In this document: positions 50,620-59,424 of the stretch, one piece after another | How the letters are laid out: each line of letters starts with the position of its first letter | Position numbering within the stretch: the stretch's first letter is position 1 | From: Peredibacter sp045999315 | Lineage (GTDB): Bacteria; Bdellovibrionota; Bacteriovoracia; Bacteriovoracales; Bacteriovoracaceae | DNA length: 64,000 nt | NCBI RefSeq assembly: GCF_045999315.1 | Contig: NZ_CP174607.1 | Location: 1,302,001-1,366,000, forward strand | Direction: 5' to 3' | Notes under the pieces: model-generated | What the model was told of the DNA's origin: nothing | The model's database searches: none | Seen by the model: the letters and a program-made list of their open reading frames with translations, nothing else | Program-made: the position numbers and the translations under genes

Positions 50620-52524
50620 CTACAATTTAATGCCTTTAAATATCTTTTTACCTTTTTCCTTAAGATCGTCGATGGCCTTATTTGATCCACCCGACTTTAA
50701 CTTGGCAATTTCTGCCTCAATGCGGTCTTCGTTCTTCTTATAAAGCTCTTCGAGGTTCGTAAGTTGAGACAAATTGGCGTTGTTTCCACCGATAAGTTTC
50801 ATCAATTCCGCCTTCGGTTGATTGATCTTTTCATCAACCAAAGCACTAATTTTGTTCTGTGCCTCAGTCACTTTGTTGCCCACTTCACGGGTGAACCCTT
50901 GAGCAAGCTCGTCTCCAAGATTGGAGTTGATGTGCATACTTAGGCTATTGAAACTTCCCGAGGCCGTACCATTGATGTTAATCACCGGGATATTGTTCAC
51001 AATATTGTTCAACATCTCGCGGGCGATTTTATTAGTTGTATCAACCATGAACTGTGGTTTTGTTAAGGCCGAATTCCAGTTCATTTTGACTTTTTCTTCG
51101 ACTAGTTCTGCCGAGATCGTGCTTGAACCAACTGCATTTTTAAAACCGAATTTAAGGTCTTTGTTTTCAACAAACAGTTTTTCAGGAACGGCAAAAGAAT
51201 TTACCTGAATAAGAGCAGATTGTTTACCTACGTCACGTGTGAAATCTGCTGTCAGCACTGCTTTCACACCGTTGACCTGAACACCTGGGAAATCCCCACG
51301 AACATCAAGTACGATTGGTTTTTTAATTTGCTTTGGGGCCGTTGTCACGTTGGTAAGTTCACCAGCAACCTGACCGGAGTAAGAATCAGCAGTACCCGTA
51401 GAACTGATGGCCGCGCGTTTTAACCAGAAGAGTGGGTAACCGGTCGTAACAGGGAATTGATAGTTTTTCCCTTCTGATCGCTTACGTGGCACAACCACGT
51501 CCTCTTCTTTTTTCTTCTCTGGAAGGTATTGCTTAGCAAGTGCCTGGTACTTGCGTGCTTTGGCTATGTACTCTGCGAATTGGCCAGCAAAGAGGTGCAT
51601 GGCCATGTCTTTAAAGTCTAGCTTCGGAATTGAGAAGCGGTTTTTTAAAGAAGCGATATCTTCATTCACAAGACTCTGAAGTTCTTTAGGATAGGCGGCA
51701 ACAGCGATTACTTCGCTTTGAAGTTGTTTCGTTGATTTATCAATTTCTTTGTACTGCTTATTAACTTCTTTCAAAAGGTTGTTAAGTTTAGACACGCCCT
51801 GGGCCTGCTTCATAAAATCTTTTTCTTTTGAAATGGCATTAACTTCAGTCTCAATCTGCTTAAGCTTTGAAGTGTCTGAAAGTTCTTTTACCTTATTGTC
51901 CCAAAATTTCTTTTTAGCATCCACATCAGCAATCATGGCATTAACACGGGCCTCGGATTTCAAAGTTCCACGAATTTGTTGAATCTGCGCCTCGTAATCC
52001 TCGCCCCCTGCGATGGCGAGAAGATCACCCAACATATTGGAGCTGTATTTATTTTTAACCTGGGCCATGACTTCGTTTTGAAGTTCATTAAGTTTACTTG
52101 GCTTTGCGGGCTCCGGAGGAAGGACCTTACCTGGAGACTTTCTTGGTTTATAAAGCTGGATATTGTTAATGCTTGCATCTTCAACCACAAACTTCATTCT
52201 TAGAAGAGCGTCCCAAAGATAACCAAAATGCATGTTTCCAATTTCAAGAATATTGCGAGCTGGTTTTTCTTTATCTGTTACCTGTAGACGATCAAGGTCA
52301 AATGTCCCTTTGATGAAACTGGTTCTTACTGAGTCCACATTGACCTCGGCCCCATTGGCCTGCGTGCCCACGTACTCGATGAGCTTTTTCATGTGATGAT
52401 CAAAGTAATAGGTGAAATAGATAAAGGTAATGGCAGAAAGTACCAATACCGGAATGATCGCTTCAAAGCGAATCGGCCCTTTCTTCTTGTTCTTCTTTTC
52501 TTCTTGTTTTTTATTTTCAGTCAT
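50620..52524 (-). CDS. TIGR03545-family membrane-anchored protein (AsmA-like)
   Basis: About 634 residues. I start at MTENKKQ (52524), 11 bases after the upstream stop; the longest frame adds 16 codons that overlap the upstream gene. A basic N-terminus is followed by one membrane helix (IIPVLVLSAITFIYFTYYF) and then an AsmA-like segment (VDSVRTSFIKGTFDLDRLQV, RNILEIGNMHFGYLWDALLR). The middle is a long coiled coil (about 200-310) and the C-terminus is beta-rich. The family name comes from memory of the TIGR03545/TIGR03546 pairing; the function is unknown, perhaps envelope lipid transport. Confidence 0.8.
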   Translation of the reverse strand: MTENKKQEEKKNKKKGPIRFEAIIPVLVLSAITFIYFTYYFDHHMKKLIEYVGTQANGAEVNVDSVRTSFIKGTFDLDRLQVTDKEKPARNILEIGNMHFGYLWDALLRMKFVVEDASINNIQLYKPRKSPGKVLPPEPAKPSKLNELQNEVMAQVKNKYSSNMLGDLLAIAGGEDYEAQIQQIRGTLKSEARVNAMIADVDAKKKFWDNKVKELSDTSKLKQIETEVNAISKEKDFMKQAQGVSKLNNLLKEVNKQYKEIDKSTKQLQSEVIAVAAYPKELQSLVNEDIASLKNRFSIPKLDFKDMAMHLFAGQFAEYIAKARKYQALAKQYLPEKKKEEDVVVPRKRSEGKNYQFPVTTGYPLFWLKRAAISSTGTADSYSGQVAGELTNVTTAPKQIKKPIVLDVRGDFPGVQVNGVKAVLTADFTRDVGKQSALIQVNSFAVPEKLFVENKDLKFGFKNAVGSSTISAELVEEKVKMNWNSALTKPQFMVDTTNKIAREMLNNIVNNIPVININGTASGSFNSLSMHINSNLGDELAQGFTREVGNKVTEAQNKISALVDEKINQPKAELMKLIGGNNANLSQLTNLEELYKKNEDRIEAEIAKLKSGGSNKAIDDLKEKGKKIFKGIKL

Positions 52525-52535
52525 AAGTGTCTCGT

Positions 52536-53063
52536 TTATTTCCAGCTGTATTGTTCGTACTTGTAGTACCACTGATAAAATTTGGTCGCTTGAAGGGCCT
52601 TCCAGAATTTGGTGCCTTTAAAGCGGGCGACAACGATCTCACGATACTTAACAATGAAGTATTGGCTTAGAATGAACACAATAGGCGATAGAGCAAATGT
52701 TACGACTGCCGAACCCATGACAATCGAATTATTGAAACGAGTGAAGGGAATAATGGGCATGTTATAAAGAGTCGTAAAGAGGCCTTGAAGGGAATCCATC
52801 TCTAAAACTTTTTGTCCCACAAAATCAAATGCCGGATCCAAGAGGAAGGCGATGAATTTGAAGAAGAAGGCGGCCACAAAAGCGGCCCCAATTTGAATAC
52901 GAAAGAAAAAGAGAATTAAAAATATCAGTAAGCTATGAAGTGAAAGAACTGGAGTCATTCCTAAAATAAACCCACAGGTCATTCCCATGGCCAAAGAAAT
53001 GTTACCAGTATCAGAGTTAAGTAACTTAATAAAAGCAAATAGCTGTTTGAGTATCAGTCCCAT
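52536..53063 (-). CDS. TIGR03546-family DUF2062 membrane protein
   Basis: A 175-residue membrane protein with DUF2062-type glycine/proline helices (MGMTCGFILGMTPVLSLHSL) and a basic C-terminus. In this family TIGR03546 and TIGR03545 occur next to each other, as they do here with an 11-base gap. The promoter TGGTCA-17-TAAAAT lies just upstream with a good AAGGAGA ribosome-binding site. Function unknown. Confidence 0.82.
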   Translation of the reverse strand: MGLILKQLFAFIKLLNSDTGNISLAMGMTCGFILGMTPVLSLHSLLIFLILFFFRIQIGAAFVAAFFFKFIAFLLDPAFDFVGQKVLEMDSLQGLFTTLYNMPIIPFTRFNNSIVMGSAVVTFALSPIVFILSQYFIVKYREIVVARFKGTKFWKALQATKFYQWYYKYEQYSWK

Positions 53064-53092
53064 GACTTCTCCTTAATAATCCTAGTGGCATA

Positions 53093-53121
53093 ATTTTAAA
53101 GTTGGGAGGGAGGTTTGACCA
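53093..53121 (-). promoter_or_regulatory. Promoter of the TIGR03546-TIGR03545 operon
   Basis: On the minus strand TGGTCA (53121-53116), 17-base spacer, TAAAAT (53098-53093), five of six matches in the -10. It lies between the galE stop and the start at 53063. Confidence 0.55.
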
Positions 53122-53152
53122 CAATAATGAAGTGACTGGCAGAGCGTCAGAA

Positions 53153-54163
53153 TTAATGATGGATTTGAGCGGAGTCATCGGGTTCTTCGAGGCCATTGGG
53201 ATGAGTCGAATGCCAATGCCATGAATGTTGAACGATGGTCTCAATGGAAGGATATAGTGGCATCCATTTAAGCTCTTTTCTGATCTTTTGAGTGTTGGCG
53301 ATTAGAATCGCTGGATCACCGGCCCTTCTTTTAAGTTCAATGGTTGATATCTTTTTTCCAGTCGCCTTTTCACAGGCGGCGATGACTTCTTTGACAGAGA
53401 AGCCGCGCTCACTTCCGATGTTATAAATTTCTTGAATACCTGGACGTAAATGATTGAGGGCCAATACATGGGCACGCGCCACGTCCAGGACATGAATAAA
53501 ATCTCTAATACAGGTTCCATCCGGCGTTTGGTAATCAGTTCCGAAAATTTCAACGACCCCTCCTTCGTTTGCTGCATGCAAAATGCGGGGAATAAGATGA
53601 CTTTCCGGATGATGGTCTTCTCCTAAGATTGAGTCTGTACTAGCTCCTGCCACATTAAAGTAGCGAAGCATAATGTAGCTTAATCCATAAGCGCGACCGA
53701 AGTCTTCAATGACAGTCTCTGCCATAAGCTTACTTCTTCCATAGGGAGTAATGGGTTCAGGGTGCTCTCTTTCTGCAATGGGATTTATGTCTGGGTTGCC
53801 ATAGACCGCCGCTGAAGAGGAGTAGATAATTTTTTTTACTCCTGCTTTCATCATGGCATAGAGAAGATTCAAAGTGAGCGAGAGGTTTGTATAGTAATAC
53901 TTGTAAGGTTCATGCACGCTTTCACGAACATCAATAAGACCGGCAAAATGTATGACAGCTTCAATTTGATGACTATGAAGGGTCCGAATGAGTAGGTCTT
54001 GATTAGAAAGGTTCCCCACAATAAAACTCGCCCGCGGATCAACCGCCTCTCGGTGTCCCTTTGATAAATTATCAAGCACCGTCACGGAATGACCTGAATT
54101 AATAAGATCACGGACTGCATGACTGCCGATATAGCCGGCACCACCAGTGACGAGAACTCTCAT
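53153..54163 (-). CDS. galE: UDP-glucose 4-epimerase
   Basis: Extended SDR enzyme that interconverts UDP-glucose and UDP-galactose. The 336 residues have VTGGAGYIGSHAVRDL at the N-terminus, SSSAAVYGNP and PYGRSKLMAE (catalytic Y-x3-K), and LRYFNVAGA. Its product is the substrate of the glf enzyme encoded immediately upstream (stop TAG directly abutting the ATG). A missing insertion would distinguish other epimerases, but the length and motifs are standard for GalE. Confidence 0.93.
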   Translation of the reverse strand: MRVLVTGGAGYIGSHAVRDLINSGHSVTVLDNLSKGHREAVDPRASFIVGNLSNQDLLIRTLHSHQIEAVIHFAGLIDVRESVHEPYKYYYTNLSLTLNLLYAMMKAGVKKIIYSSSAAVYGNPDINPIAEREHPEPITPYGRSKLMAETVIEDFGRAYGLSYIMLRYFNVAGASTDSILGEDHHPESHLIPRILHAANEGGVVEIFGTDYQTPDGTCIRDFIHVLDVARAHVLALNHLRPGIQEIYNIGSERGFSVKEVIAACEKATGKKISTIELKRRAGDPAILIANTQKIRKELKWMPLYPSIETIVQHSWHWHSTHPNGLEEPDDSAQIHH

Positions 54164-55318
54164 CTACACTCCTAATGGATCGGCGCTGAATTTGGGCCAA
54201 TTTTGGATTTCAGATTTAATACATATTCTTGCAAGATCCAGAGATTCTCCAATCACCATATGCATATCGAGATAGCGATAGGTTCCGAGGCGTCCGATAA
54301 AAGTGATTTTATCTTCGGAGCGACACATGTCCATGTACTGCTCTAGAAGTTCTAAATCTTTATGTAAACGAGTCGGGAAGTAAGGAACGTCACTTTCTTC
54401 GCAAGGTCGAGCGTATTCTTTGAAACAAACTGATTTGTCATGCTCTTCCCACGGCATGAAATGTTTGTATTCCGAGATCCGAAGATAAGAAACATCTTCT
54501 TCACAAAAATTAATGATGCCATTTCCTTGGTAGTCTTCACTCTCAACGAATCTTTCAAAGTGGAGTGTCCGGTATCCTAATCGTCCTAATTTATAATTAA
54601 AAAACCCATCCATGGGACCACACCAAAAGGTATGATCAAAATCCCTTTTTCTTTCAGGATCAAGTCTTTGCCCAATACGAACTTCGATATCGTGATGATC
54701 TAATATTCGTTTGATGATTTCAGTGTAGCCACTAACAGGTATTCCTTGATATTGATGATCGTAATAATCATCGTCGTAATTAAAACGTACAGTCAGGCGC
54801 TGAAGGAGAGAGGCCGGAAGTTCTTTGGGAGATACGCCCCACTTTTTCCGTGTATAGCCTTCGATGAAATTTGAATAAATCTCTTTCCCAAAAAACTTTA
54901 AAGCATACTCTTCAAGATTCTTAGGTTCCTTAATAGAGGAGTCCCCGAGAGAGCCAACAAAGTCACGGGCCTCTTTAGGTCTGAACTTTTTTTGGAAGAA
55001 CTGATTAATTGTGAGGAGATTAATCGGTAGATTAAAGACGCCTTTTTTGGTTTGGGCCTTGATTCGATTAACAAAGGGCTCAAATTTTCCCCATTGGTTT
55101 ACATAGTCCCATACGTCTTCTCGATTGGTGTGAAAGATATGTGGCCCGTACTGATGAATCATAATGCCGGTTTCTTCGTCCCGTTTAGTGTGACAATTTC
55201 CACCGACATGATTTCTTTCATCAAAAATGGTAATTCGAAATTTCCCCGTTTCGGCGAGCTCTCTGGCCAGGACCGCTCCAGCGAATCCGGCCCCAGCAAT
55301 GCCGATGTGATACTTCAT
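54164..55318 (-). CDS. glf: UDP-galactopyranose mutase
   Basis: FAD enzyme that converts UDP-galactopyranose to UDP-galactofuranose. I start at MKYHIGIAGAGFAGAVLARE (55318); the longest frame adds seven codons overlapping the preceding gene. The 384 residues have the FAD motif, GNCHTKRDEETGIMIHQYGP then HIFHTN, and FIGRLGTYRYLDMHMVIGES at the end, all typical of bacterial UGM. It overlaps the GH1/RmlD gene by four bases (ATGA) and abuts galE, so galactofuranose is made for the cassette. Confidence 0.95.
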   Translation of the reverse strand: MKYHIGIAGAGFAGAVLARELAETGKFRITIFDERNHVGGNCHTKRDEETGIMIHQYGPHIFHTNREDVWDYVNQWGKFEPFVNRIKAQTKKGVFNLPINLLTINQFFQKKFRPKEARDFVGSLGDSSIKEPKNLEEYALKFFGKEIYSNFIEGYTRKKWGVSPKELPASLLQRLTVRFNYDDDYYDHQYQGIPVSGYTEIIKRILDHHDIEVRIGQRLDPERKRDFDHTFWCGPMDGFFNYKLGRLGYRTLHFERFVESEDYQGNGIINFCEEDVSYLRISEYKHFMPWEEHDKSVCFKEYARPCEESDVPYFPTRLHKDLELLEQYMDMCRSEDKITFIGRLGTYRYLDMHMVIGESLDLARICIKSEIQNWPKFSADPLGV

Positions 55319-57426
55319 TGATATTGCTCCTGTTGCCAATCATCTGGTAAGTGCAAGTCAAACAACTTTTTGAAAACCGATTGATGAGATCTTGACGGTC
55401 GAATTTGTTTGTCACTTTTTATGACCGAAATAATTCTTCTCGGATGTTCATAAGGAAAATCTTCCTGAATGAGCAGTCTCTCTTTCATGGTCTCTGATGC
55501 GCAATCAGAAAACTTTTGATGACTGACGCCGCCGTCATTAAAAAGATGAACAATGCCTTTCTCTTCATCAATGAGAAGATCAAGGCAGTGGTTGGCGATT
55601 TCTTTTAATTGGGACTCAGGCATCTGACATTCTTCCAGAGCACAAAACTCTGAATCTGAATCAAGGACGGCACTTGTACGGATTATGAGGGCATCGGGAT
55701 GGGCGTTGATGAGATGACTTTCATTTTCGACTTCATCACGTTCAAACACATTCACAGGAGCTGATACATTGCTTTCCACGTAGGCCGCATTTGAATGCTT
55801 GTAAAAGACCTGGTCAGATGAAAAATTTAGAAGTGCCACATTTCGGTCCGCGCACACTTCAGCAAGTTTTAGGGCCCCTGTCATTTTCAATCGAGTTTCT
55901 TCAGCATGTTTTTCATTGTTAATATGAATGAATCCGGCCGCATTGATGACCGCCCATGGTCGATAGACATTAATGGTTTCTTCGATTGAATCTTTGTCAG
56001 TAATATCCAGTTCATGTCTTCTGACCATGCGATTGTGGATGTTTCTACTTCCGCAGGCACTGGCAATGGCCTGGGCAAGAACTCCATTGGCCCCAAGAAT
56101 AAGAATGGGTTGAACATCGCTTCGATGATAAAACCGAATAAAATCTCCATCTCGATCACTCCACTGAATTCGTCTGGAGGTTTCCCAATGACCCTCTGAT
56201 TTTAGAACTGGTGAATGAGAGTGACCTATGGTTGCAAGCTCTTTTATTAAGAGTGCAAGACCCGTAGGGGTCGGTTTTAGAGTGGTATGATGAAGCTCAA
56301 AGGCACCAGGATTGTAAAAGCTTTCTCCTTCGTGCCAAGCGAAGGTTCCCAGAAGTGCAGAGGAAGTGACTGCCTCAATATTAATATTTTGTTTTCTTAG
56401 TGCCTCTGCCATTTGCCATGTAGAACCAAGCCATCTCATCTGGGCCTCTCTTTCTCCCAGAATATGGCTTTCAGTAATGGCGAGGGGAATCTGGTAACGC
56501 TTCCAGGCCTCTTTAAGAACATTTCCGGATGTCATGTTCTCAAGTTTACCGGAATCAATCGCCGCTACATTGGCATAGGATTGGTTCTCCTGTTCATTTC
56601 TTGTCCACTCTGGATAAAGATTAAGTTCTTCATCTAAAAAGCGATCACTCATAAGACTGTGATGGACCCCAATAACGTCAGGGGCACAAGAATTCTCTTT
56701 GAACCATTTTAGCTCTTCAATTCGAATGCCATGATCCAGGAGATACTGATGGAGTGAGTGGGATGAGTCGACCTTTCCACAAAGAAGGTCCAGAGCTAGC
56801 CATTTTCGATTGTTCTCCAATTCGGCCAGGTCCTTAAGCTTATCGGTACTAAAGTATTCACCTAAATTTTCCGTCTGAATAAATTTTGCACGTGGATTAA
56901 TTCTTCTGATTTCTTTCATCGCAAGGACCGAGGCCTTACTTTGATAGATAATGGCCTTCAAGTAGTAGGTCTCGTTCTTGAGATGCGGGTACCACAGGCC
57001 CTCTAGACAACTAAGACGCGCGGTTCGGGTAATTTCGTGAATGGGAGCATATTCATCAATCGTTGGATATCTGGCCGCAAATTGTCTGGCGTAGGTCGCG
57101 AATTTTTCCGGAAAATCTGGATCAATGAGACTGGTATAATTTGGCCCGCTCCCATGATGCAAGAACTTTGCAATTACCTTAAGTTCAAGACGATTGAGTT
57201 CACCTAAACGTTCATCCAGAAATGACCAGTTACAATGATCAAGATCTCTTGGAGCGACAGTTTCCCACAAGCATGGGTAAAAAAGTTTTTTGATTCCCAG
57301 TTCTTTGAAAAGGGAAAGATCACTGAGTCGTTTGTGATGACCGCTTCTTTCCACTTGATTGATGTAGCGATCGCCCATGCGATTGAGGGTCGACTCTATT
57401 CCGCCCCACATTTCCAAAGGCCTCAT
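55315..57426 (-). CDS. Fusion of a GH1-like glycosidase domain and an RmlD-like sugar-nucleotide reductase domain
   Basis: A 703-residue protein. The N-terminal 430 residues resemble family 1 glycosidases: YAPIHEITRTARLSCLEGLW with the acid/base-type Glu, and LAITESHILGEREAQMRWLG with the nucleophile-type Glu (usual T-E-N-G). The C-terminal part is a short-chain reductase like RmlD: ILILGANGVLAQAIASACGS, WAVINAAGFIHI, and LLNFSSDQVFY. The catalytic Y-x3-K of the reductase is not obvious (DQVFYKHSNAAYVESN). Fusion proteins of this type sit with glf and a glycosyltransferase in other bacteria. Role in polysaccharide building or modification is inferred. Confidence 0.78.
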   Translation of the reverse strand: MRPLEMWGGIESTLNRMGDRYINQVERSGHHKRLSDLSLFKELGIKKLFYPCLWETVAPRDLDHCNWSFLDERLGELNRLELKVIAKFLHHGSGPNYTSLIDPDFPEKFATYARQFAARYPTIDEYAPIHEITRTARLSCLEGLWYPHLKNETYYLKAIIYQSKASVLAMKEIRRINPRAKFIQTENLGEYFSTDKLKDLAELENNRKWLALDLLCGKVDSSHSLHQYLLDHGIRIEELKWFKENSCAPDVIGVHHSLMSDRFLDEELNLYPEWTRNEQENQSYANVAAIDSGKLENMTSGNVLKEAWKRYQIPLAITESHILGEREAQMRWLGSTWQMAEALRKQNINIEAVTSSALLGTFAWHEGESFYNPGAFELHHTTLKPTPTGLALLIKELATIGHSHSPVLKSEGHWETSRRIQWSDRDGDFIRFYHRSDVQPILILGANGVLAQAIASACGSRNIHNRMVRRHELDITDKDSIEETINVYRPWAVINAAGFIHINNEKHAEETRLKMTGALKLAEVCADRNVALLNFSSDQVFYKHSNAAYVESNVSAPVNVFERDEVENESHLINAHPDALIIRTSAVLDSDSEFCALEECQMPESQLKEIANHCLDLLIDEEKGIVHLFNDGGVSHQKFSDCASETMKERLLIQEDFPYEHPRRIISVIKSDKQIRPSRSHQSVFKKLFDLHLPDDWQQEQYQ

Positions 57427-57427
57427 G

Positions 57428-58606
57428 TTACACCACTCTGCTCGTCGTGATATTTAAAGGATGGATCACTCTTGGTCTTTCTTCTCTGAATTTTCTATCT
57501 TTAACGAAGTCTAATTCAAGCTTGGCCATCTTTTCATGGAGATTGTCCCATGACTGATCTTTTAAGAAATGATCGACTCGATCGAGCCATTCCGGGCCGT
57601 TTTTTTCTTGTATGGCCTCTTCAATCTGTTGAATAAAGTCTTTCGGTCTATCAGCAATTCGCACGAGCTGTTTTTTAGAAAACGGAACAATGACGTCTGG
57701 GACACTTGTCGACACGACTGCTTTCCCGGCCGCAAGATACTCCATGGTCTTCATGGGAGAAATGAATCGAGTCATCTCATTCTGAAGGTATGGCATAATG
57801 GTGACGTCCCAACCTGCTAAATAAAGTGGAAGCGCGTAATAGTCCTTTTTCCCTAGATAATGGACATTGGGTCTTCTTGGTAAAGTCCTTGTATCTAGAT
57901 TCACAACTGGACCGGCCAGAACAAATTGGAAATCCGGTCGCAAATCTGCCATTTGCATGATCAGATCAAAGTTAAAGCGTTGATCAATCACTCCGTAAAA
58001 ACCGATACGTGGATGAGGAATATTAATCTGATCGTCAGGTTCAACCAGCTTCATTCTACCTTGTGAGAAGTGCGTGTAATCAAGGGCGTTCGGCATGAAG
58101 TGAATATTGTGGTGATCATGTTTTTTTTCTTCATAGATAGATTGTCCTGCTGAAAAAACCAGATCAGCTTTGCGAAGTAGTTCTTGCTCTACATTTTGAT
58201 CGCGGTCTTTTTGATAAAAGAGATGATCAAGATAATCAAAGATGATGGATTTAGGTTCCAGATGACGAGAAAATGACAGGGCCTTCGGTGAATAATACCA
58301 AAGTGTATAATCAATTAGTTCTTCTTCATAGATAAGTTCGTCAACCAAATCAGTCAGTGCGGCCTCCATCTTGCTCGGGTCGATGTTTGTAGGAAGATAA
58401 GGAATGACGACCAAGACATTTTCCGCAGTCTCTCTTAAATGGAGTCGAGGAATTTCAGTCATGCCAAAAACGGGTTCTTCAAAATAAAAGACACGACGGC
58501 CCTTGGCCTGGCGAGACAACAAATGCTGAGGACGCTGAAACACAAAATCCCAACGTAGATGCGAAAAAACCAATAGGTCTGACGTTTCACTGACTGTGTT
58601 CATCAT
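57428..58606 (-). CDS. Glycosyltransferase, GT4/TuaH-like
   Basis: A 392-residue glycosyltransferase. The N-terminus has SHLRWDFVFQRPQHLLSRQA, the mark of TuaH-like enzymes, and the C-terminal half shows the GT-B fold pattern (RIGFYGVIDQRFNFDLIMQM, VVSTSVPDVI, LAAGKAVVST). It probably transfers galactofuranose or a related sugar, since glf and galE follow. It ends one base before the fusion gene. Confidence 0.85.
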   Translation of the reverse strand: MMNTVSETSDLLVFSHLRWDFVFQRPQHLLSRQAKGRRVFYFEEPVFGMTEIPRLHLRETAENVLVVIPYLPTNIDPSKMEAALTDLVDELIYEEELIDYTLWYYSPKALSFSRHLEPKSIIFDYLDHLFYQKDRDQNVEQELLRKADLVFSAGQSIYEEKKHDHHNIHFMPNALDYTHFSQGRMKLVEPDDQINIPHPRIGFYGVIDQRFNFDLIMQMADLRPDFQFVLAGPVVNLDTRTLPRRPNVHYLGKKDYYALPLYLAGWDVTIMPYLQNEMTRFISPMKTMEYLAAGKAVVSTSVPDVIVPFSKKQLVRIADRPKDFIQQIEEAIQEKNGPEWLDRVDHFLKDQSWDNLHEKMAKLELDFVKDRKFREERPRVIHPLNITTSRVV

Positions 58607-58793
58607 TTGATCTCCAGAATGTTCAGATTATTTTTGAGGCTGATGGACTCCCTGGGCCATTTGTGATCCGGTCTGGTTATGCCAGTCGGGTGCCAAGTCA
58701 GAAGTAAGTTTTATAGGGTAAAGGGGACAATCCCGGAGGCAGATTTGGACGAAAGCGGGGCAATTCACCCGAGAAATTTGGTTCTTTGAGAGA

Positions 58794-58871
58794 ATGAGAA
58801 ATTATTACATAGGGCGAGGATCTCGCATGGCCAAGAGAGTAAGCACAGTAGGTTATTTTTTCAGGCTTTAA
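58794..58871 (+). CDS. Possible 25-residue basic peptide
   Basis: ATG at 58794 to TAA at 58869-58871, reading MRNYYIGRGSRMAKRVSTVG and ending YFFRL. It has a purine-rich GAGAG stretch before the start and six Arg/Lys residues. It is too short for normal gene finding and may be chance; the hairpin inside it would affect translation. Listed as a candidate only. Confidence 0.3.
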   Translation: MRNYYIGRGSRMAKRVSTVGYFFRL

Positions 58872-58898
58872 ACTACCTGAAGGATTTTCCCCTATAAT
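58860..58898 (+). promoter_or_regulatory. Inverted repeat and -10 box of the 58927 gene
   Basis: TTCAGG-N10-CCTGAA (58860-58881) followed by TATAAT at 58893-58898. The repeat covers the -35 region, so it may be an operator in place of a -35. Initiation near 58905. Confidence 0.5.
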
Positions 58899-58926
58899 GC
58901 CGCAACCTTTAACGATGGAGTTCCAT

Positions 58927-59424
58927 TTGAAGCTCGCCCTGATCGTTCTTACTGCACTTCTTTCAACTTTTGCTCATGCAGATTTGGCAGAGGTTCATCA
59001 GAAAAATTGTCAGAAGTCTGATGTTAAGGAGCTTATGGGTGAAACGGGTTCATGCAGAATTGTGGTGGCCCCTACAAAGTACACTGGATCTGAATCTGGA
59101 TCATGTACTGGGACCTTTATGGATATACCTTGTAGCGTGAGTTACATCACTGAAGAATCCATCTCTGCTTTGAATATTACTTGTGGATTAGATCCGCGGA
59201 ATCCTATGATGAGCCAGGATATGAAGGCCACAGGAAGTAGTTATAATGTCGCTACGATTATCAAGACCTCAGAAGGTAAAGACATCATTCAAAATGATGA
59301 GACTAATTACAATGTTGTTTCAAGCAATTCCTTAAGACTAACGATCACCGGAGAGACGACCACGATTGCTCTTCTTTTTCCCGCAGGTGATTCTTATCTT
59401 AACGATGTTCATTGTACGAAGTAA
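58927..59424 (+). CDS. Small exported cysteine-rich protein
   Basis: I start at TTG 58927, seven bases after GGAG; the first ATG of the frame (58897) overlaps the -10 box and the ATG at 58915 has no ribosome-binding site. About 165 residues remain with a signal peptide (MKLALIVLTALLSTFAHA). The mature part has several cysteines (QKNCQKSDV, GSCRIVV, GSCTGTF, IPCSVSY, ITCGLD, VHCTK), so it may form disulphides in the periplasm. No family recognised. Confidence 0.7.
   Translation: MKLALIVLTALLSTFAHADLAEVHQKNCQKSDVKELMGETGSCRIVVAPTKYTGSESGSCTGTFMDIPCSVSYITEESISALNITCGLDPRNPMMSQDMKATGSSYNVATIIKTSEGKDIIQNDETNYNVVSSNSLRLTITGETTTIALLFPAGDSYLNDVHCTK

Larger units (their letters stand above)
58607..58926. 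other. Divergent intergenic region before the polysaccharide cassette and the 58927 gene
   Basis: 320 bases. It contains a 25-codon frame (58794-58871), a small GCGAG-GAT-CTCGC hairpin at 58814-58826, the inverted repeat TTCAGG-N10-CCTGAA at 58860-58881, and a TATAAT at 58893-58898. The promoter for the minus-strand cassette must also be here, but no good pair is evident. Confidence 0.6.
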
